64,000 nt of DNA from Dactylis glomerata. Taxonomy: Eukaryota > Streptophyta > Magnoliopsida > Poales > Poaceae. The stretch spans positions 54,050 to 118,049 of the forward strand of contig QXEO01000823.1 of assembly GCA_007115705.1 (NCBI GenBank). Reading direction: 5' to 3'. Made by a program: the position numbers and the translations under genes. A model generated the notes under the pieces. That model searched no databases, was not told where the DNA came from, and worked only from the letters and a program-made list of their open reading frames with translations. Positions 60,736 through 64,000 of this stretch are shown here, one piece after another. Numbering within the stretch: the first letter of the stretch is position 1; every line of letters begins with the position of its first letter.

Positions 60736-61654
60736 TGTCGGTGTTCTGGATACCGGGGTATCCCGGTCCACCTGCTCCTGGGCCCCGTCATCGGCCCATC
60801 TTCAGCCTAGGGGAGAATCAACAATCTTCGCTACGGAGAAGACCCTCACGAGGAGGCGCCTCGTGAGGAGAACGACGACAGAAACCGCTAAGGACCAGAA
60901 GACCTCCTCACGAGCCCCTGCTGGTGAGGAGAGGACGCACGCCTACGCCAGCTCAGCACGATTGGCGTGCAGAGCAAGAAGCTGGCGGGCAGAAGACCGC
61001 GTACCGCCCACGCTACCCCCGACAGGGAGGAGACCAACTTTCTCTGTGCCTGCCCAAAGCGGCACAGTGGCAGTTGGCCACCCTCCTAAATATAGCATGG
61101 ACGGTGCAGGGCGCCAGAGGAGGACGTCAGCCTCCTCCACCCACTCCTGTGGACCGGCGCCGCTACCCTACGAAGACCAAGTCCACAGAAGAACATAGTC
61201 TACAGCTGTCCTCCCTCCTTGGCCGTGTGTGGCAACCCCTTCCCCAAGAAGATAAGGGGAAGGAGGACCTTGGCGCTATAAAGGGAGGGAGAGGCCACCC
61301 CTTAGAGGGGGCCGGTCTAATCTGATCTTCATCTTCTTCGAGCTGCTAGTTGGGCACGCAGGTTCTTCAACCTCTGGCCAACTAGAGCTTTGTAACCAAG
61401 GCCTTGTACTCCTCGCGAGGTGTCACGTCGCAATACAAGAAGGCAGGAAGTAGGGGTTTTACCTCACCACGAGGGCCCTGAACCTGGGTAAAGCTCGGTC
61501 TCCCTCTCTGCAGTGCGTTGCGCGTCCGACAATCGAGGCTTCCGTCGCCGTGTTTCGTTGCGATCCAAGATCTCTCACGTTCAGCCCCCTGCGTTCGAAT
61601 CCTTGGGTCCGTCGTGTGGTACCCCGTGTTCTTGCGACACGAAATCCATCGACA
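60736..61654 (+). mobile_element. Element F 5' LTR (919 bp)
   Basis: TGTCGGTGTTCTGGATACC to CATCGACA. TATAAAG at 61277-61283. A perfect inverted repeat CCTCACGAGG-AGGCG-CCTCGTGAGG lies at 60844-60868 and a looser one near 60906. Open frames inside (60863-61325) are non-coding. Confidence 0.82.
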
Positions 61655-61708
61655 TTTGGCGCGCCAGGTAGGGGGATATGGTGTGTTTTCTTCTAGATCT
61701 GCTTCGAC

Positions 61709-64000
61709 ATGGCCGACGCCAACGCAAGGCTCGAGCGTCTTCGCCGTCGCAACGCTGTTCGGGGGCAAACCGAGCCCATCTTCCGTCGTCATGAAGCTTC
61801 GGCCGAGGAGGAAGAGGAGGAAGATCTGGAGTCTTCCTACCTCCCGTCCGGGCGGACAGAGCCTTCGCTCTCCTTCACCGCCACCGCCACTTCTCGCGCT
61901 CGTTCTGGGAGTCAGCTGTCTCCTGCGCAGGCACTCGCCATGGCGCAGGAGCTGCTGCGCTATCAACCCACCGACGACGGGCGTGAGGGGTGGCGCGCTC
62001 GAATCGCCGAGCTCATCGCCATCGCCAACAAAGACCCGGCCTTGGGAGGAGCCCAGGGCGCGGGGAGCCCGGATCCGGCGGCGGGGCATCGCGCCCCGGG
62101 CGCCGGAGATGGGATGGCCAACAAGGCCAAGAGGGTGGTTTCCCGCGCCGCATCTTCGCCGCGCGGGGAGCCCAGCTGCCAAATCGTCCAACGCGCTCTG
62201 GAAGACGCACGCATCTCCCTCAAGCGCCGCCGCAAAAATCATGACCGCGCCATCGATGACATCGGCGAAGCTGGCAAGAACGTCAGGACCCCCGGCGTCC
62301 CGATCTACAACCCCGGGTGTCTTGCCCTCACTCGCCAGCAGCGCTACGTCGTCTGGCCTGACAAGTTAAAGCCAGACATCAGCGCGCGTTACGACGGGAC
62401 CACAAATCCTGTCGAATTCCTCCAACTCTACATCGTCGCCGTCCAGGCTGCGCGTGGAGATCAGCGCGCCATGGCCAATTGGTTCCCCATGGCCCTCAAG
62501 GACGCTCCGCGAACTTGGCTCATGAATCTTCCTCACGAATCCGTGACGTCGTGGAAGGATTTATGTCGTCAGTTCGTTGCCAACTTCATGCCCACGTACG
62601 AGCGCCCCGCAACTAAGAATGATCTTAAAGCGGTGCGTCAGTACAAGGGCGAGACGCTTCGTCAATACATCCAGCGCTTCAGTCAGATGAGGAACAAGAT
62701 TCCCAGGATCTCCAACGAGGAGGTCATCTCCGCATTCTCCACGGGCGTCTCCGACGTCAAGATGCGGGAGAAGCTGTCTGTGAATGATGAGCTGACTTCT
62801 GTCGTCAAGCTCTTCGAGATCGCCGACCGCTACGCCAAGGCTGAGGAGGGGAGGCTCTTCGTGCACAATCTGCCGGAGGCGCCTCCCCCAAAGCCGAAGT
62901 CCAAGGACCCCAAGCGAAAGGAGGCTGCAGTCCTCGCGGCGGAGCCAGATCATAAGCAACGCCGCGGGGACCGCTCCGATCGCGATAAAGGTCGACGTCG
63001 CCGCTACTGCATTATCCACAAGAAGGACACCCACAATACCGAAGATTGCTGGATTGTCCGGAAGTTTCACGAGGAAAACGGCGTCGCCAAGCGTCGCGGG
63101 GGTGGCCGCAGCAACGGCAAGAGTGGATCCCGGGGCGATCACCGCGACGACGACCGCGAGGAAGGTCGCCGCCGTGGGGGTCTGTCTCGAGACGATCCCG
63201 AGCCGCTGCCGCTGCCCCCACCAGCAAACGATCGTCGGGAGGAGAACCAGGGGGGCTATCAAGAGCCGCGAGACTTCGTCGCTTGCCTCCTGGGTGGAGC
63301 TCAGGCTCCTCTGTCAAATCGGCACTTCAAGCAGCTGTCGCGAGAGATCGCGGCGGCACAACCCAACTTCGGCAATCGCCTGATGAAGTGGTCGACGTGC
63401 AAGATTGGCTTCGACGAGGAGGATCATCCGGCTTCCACAAGGGGCGTGGGCACAATCCCCCTCTTGTGCATGCCAACCATCAACAACGTCGCCGTCAATC
63501 GCACTCTCATCGACGGAGGGGCGGGCCTCAATATCATCTCTGTCGAGATCTTCGAAAAGATGCAGGTGCCGTACCACCGGCTCATGCCAACTCGGCCGTT
63601 CTTCGGGGTAACCGAGGGATCTACAACGCCAATTGGGCAGGTAAGCCTGCCCGTCACCTTCGGCACCTGGGACAACTACAGGACGGAAAGCCTCGACTTC
63701 GACGTCGCCTACATCGCCCTGCCATACAATGCCATCCTCGGCTACCCAGCCTTGGCAAGGTTTATGGCAGCAACGCACCATGGCTTCAACGTCCTCAAGA
63801 TTCTGGGCGCCAACGGCACGATCACCGTGCGCTGCAATGAGAAGGATGCTCTCCGATCAGTTGAGCATGTCTACCGCGAGGCCGCCACCATGTTCCCCGC
63901 CGACGAAGATCTACTGGAACACTCCGGCGACCTCGTGAGGAAGAAGCAGCTCGTATCCCAAGAGCGAGCTGCTGCGAAGAAGGCCTCTCTCGAGCCCCAC
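61709..64000 (+). CDS. gag: Element F gag-protease polyprotein (runs off the window)
   Basis: An uninterrupted frame of 764 codons from ATG 61709 (MADANARLERLRRRNAVR) to the end of the window. Gag core near residues 220-390 (YDGTTNPVEFLQLY, WKDLCRQFVANFMPTYERP, KGETLRQYIQRFSQMRNK). CHHC-type finger YCIIHKKDTHNTEDCW near 430, Arg/Gly-rich stretch to 510, and aspartic protease with LIDGGAGLNIIS near 603 followed by YNAILGYPALARFMA. The protease triad reads DGGA. RT would begin beyond 64000. No stop or frameshift is seen, so F may be coding-competent. The minus-strand frames at 61382-62242 and 62561-63262 are shadows. Confidence 0.85.
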   Translation, partial: MADANARLERLRRRNAVRGQTEPIFRRHEASAEEEEEEDLESSYLPSGRTEPSLSFTATATSRARSGSQLSPAQALAMAQELLRYQPTDDGREGWRARIAELIAIANKDPALGGAQGAGSPDPAAGHRAPGAGDGMANKAKRVVSRAASSPRGEPSCQIVQRALEDARISLKRRRKNHDRAIDDIGEAGKNVRTPGVPIYNPGCLALTRQQRYVVWPDKLKPDISARYDGTTNPVEFLQLYIVAVQAARGDQRAMANWFPMALKDAPRTWLMNLPHESVTSWKDLCRQFVANFMPTYERPATKNDLKAVRQYKGETLRQYIQRFSQMRNKIPRISNEEVISAFSTGVSDVKMREKLSVNDELTSVVKLFEIADRYAKAEEGRLFVHNLPEAPPPKPKSKDPKRKEAAVLAAEPDHKQRRGDRSDRDKGRRRRYCIIHKKDTHNTEDCWIVRKFHEENGVAKRRGGGRSNGKSGSRGDHRDDDREEGRRRGGLSRDDPEPLPLPPPANDRREENQGGYQEPRDFVACLLGGAQAPLSNRHFKQLSREIAAAQPNFGNRLMKWSTCKIGFDEEDHPASTRGVGTIPLLCMPTINNVAVNRTLIDGGAGLNIISVEIFEKMQVPYHRLMPTRPFFGVTEGSTTPIGQVSLPVTFGTWDNYRTESLDFDVAYIALPYNAILGYPALARFMAATHHGFNVLKILGANGTITVRCNEKDALRSVEHVYREAATMFPADEDLLEHSGDLVRKKQLVSQERAAAKKASLEPH

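Larger units (their letters stand above)
60736..64000 (+). mobile_element. Element F: Gypsy retrotransposon, 5' part
   Basis: 5' LTR 60736-61654, primer site TGGCGCGCCAGGTAGGGG at 61657, gag-protease from 61709, running off the window. Left neighbour CCGAC (60731-60735) should be its target duplication. It is the youngest layer of this branch of the nest (F in E3 in D in B). Confidence 0.85.

Noticed and set aside
60863..61325. Frames in the F LTR as a host exon following the E3 exon
   Set aside because: The open frame crosses from E3 into the F LTR by chance; the LTR boundary at 60736 is clear.
61382..63262. Long minus-strand frames in element F (61382-62242, 62561-63262)
   Set aside because: Complementary to the intact gag-protease frame; no motifs of their own.

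Overview
The window looks like intergenic DNA from a large grass genome, most likely Triticeae (wheat, Aegilops or barley relatives). The evidence is an Angela/BARE-type Copia element (LTR starting TGAAGGAAATATG, TGGTATCAGAGC primer site), Tat-lineage and Athila-lineage Gypsy elements, a Sirevirus-like Copia element and a CACTA terminus. I see no host gene, rRNA, tRNA or CRISPR array. Family and lineage names come from recognising motifs, not from a search.

Layout. Bases 1-1350 are the end of a CACTA DNA transposon. Bases 1351-3406 hold a Tourist-like MITE (1580-1845), a retroposed AT-rich fragment between 34-bp direct repeats (2284-2503) and unassigned DNA with a weak Helitron-like start at 2571. 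An LTR 'G' starts at 3407. Everything from 4305 to the window end is one nest of LTR retrotransposons. Element B (+) enters G at 4305. Its 5' LTR is split by element A (4858-29556, minus) and by an Angela copy (29608-38032, plus). B gag (38178-39166) is split by Athila-like element C (39167-48270, minus), resumes at 48271-48428, and is split again by Sirevirus-like element D (48429 onward, plus). Inside A sits E1 (12738-27812, minus). D is entered by a second E-family copy, E3 (57341 onward, minus), and E3 by Gypsy element F (60736 onward, plus). Target duplications readable in full are GGCTG (E1) and GTGTT (Angela); those of A (ATTGT/GTTGT) and C (CCAGC/CCAGG) differ by one base. Hand-compared LTR pairs differ by about 2.8% (A), 1.2% (E1), 0.4% (Angela) and one base in 1142 (C), which agrees with the nesting order.

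How the genes work together. A, B and E belong to the Tat type: gag-protease, then RT, RNase H, an archaeal-type second RNase H and integrase, and then a long 3' region carrying a gene on the opposite strand. In A this antisense gene encodes an AT-hook plus B3-like DNA-binding protein (6167-6994). In E it is a spliced gene with its own TATA box (14134-19203) that resembles the 'putative gypsy type transposon' family; a second copy is in E3, and the two copies differ mostly at synonymous positions. A and E1 share an in-frame UAG between protease and RT, inside a 45-nt block that is identical between the two elements and carries a small hairpin. A and B both lack the gag core domain. C is almost intact and very young. 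Angela has nearly identical LTRs but a thoroughly decayed interior.
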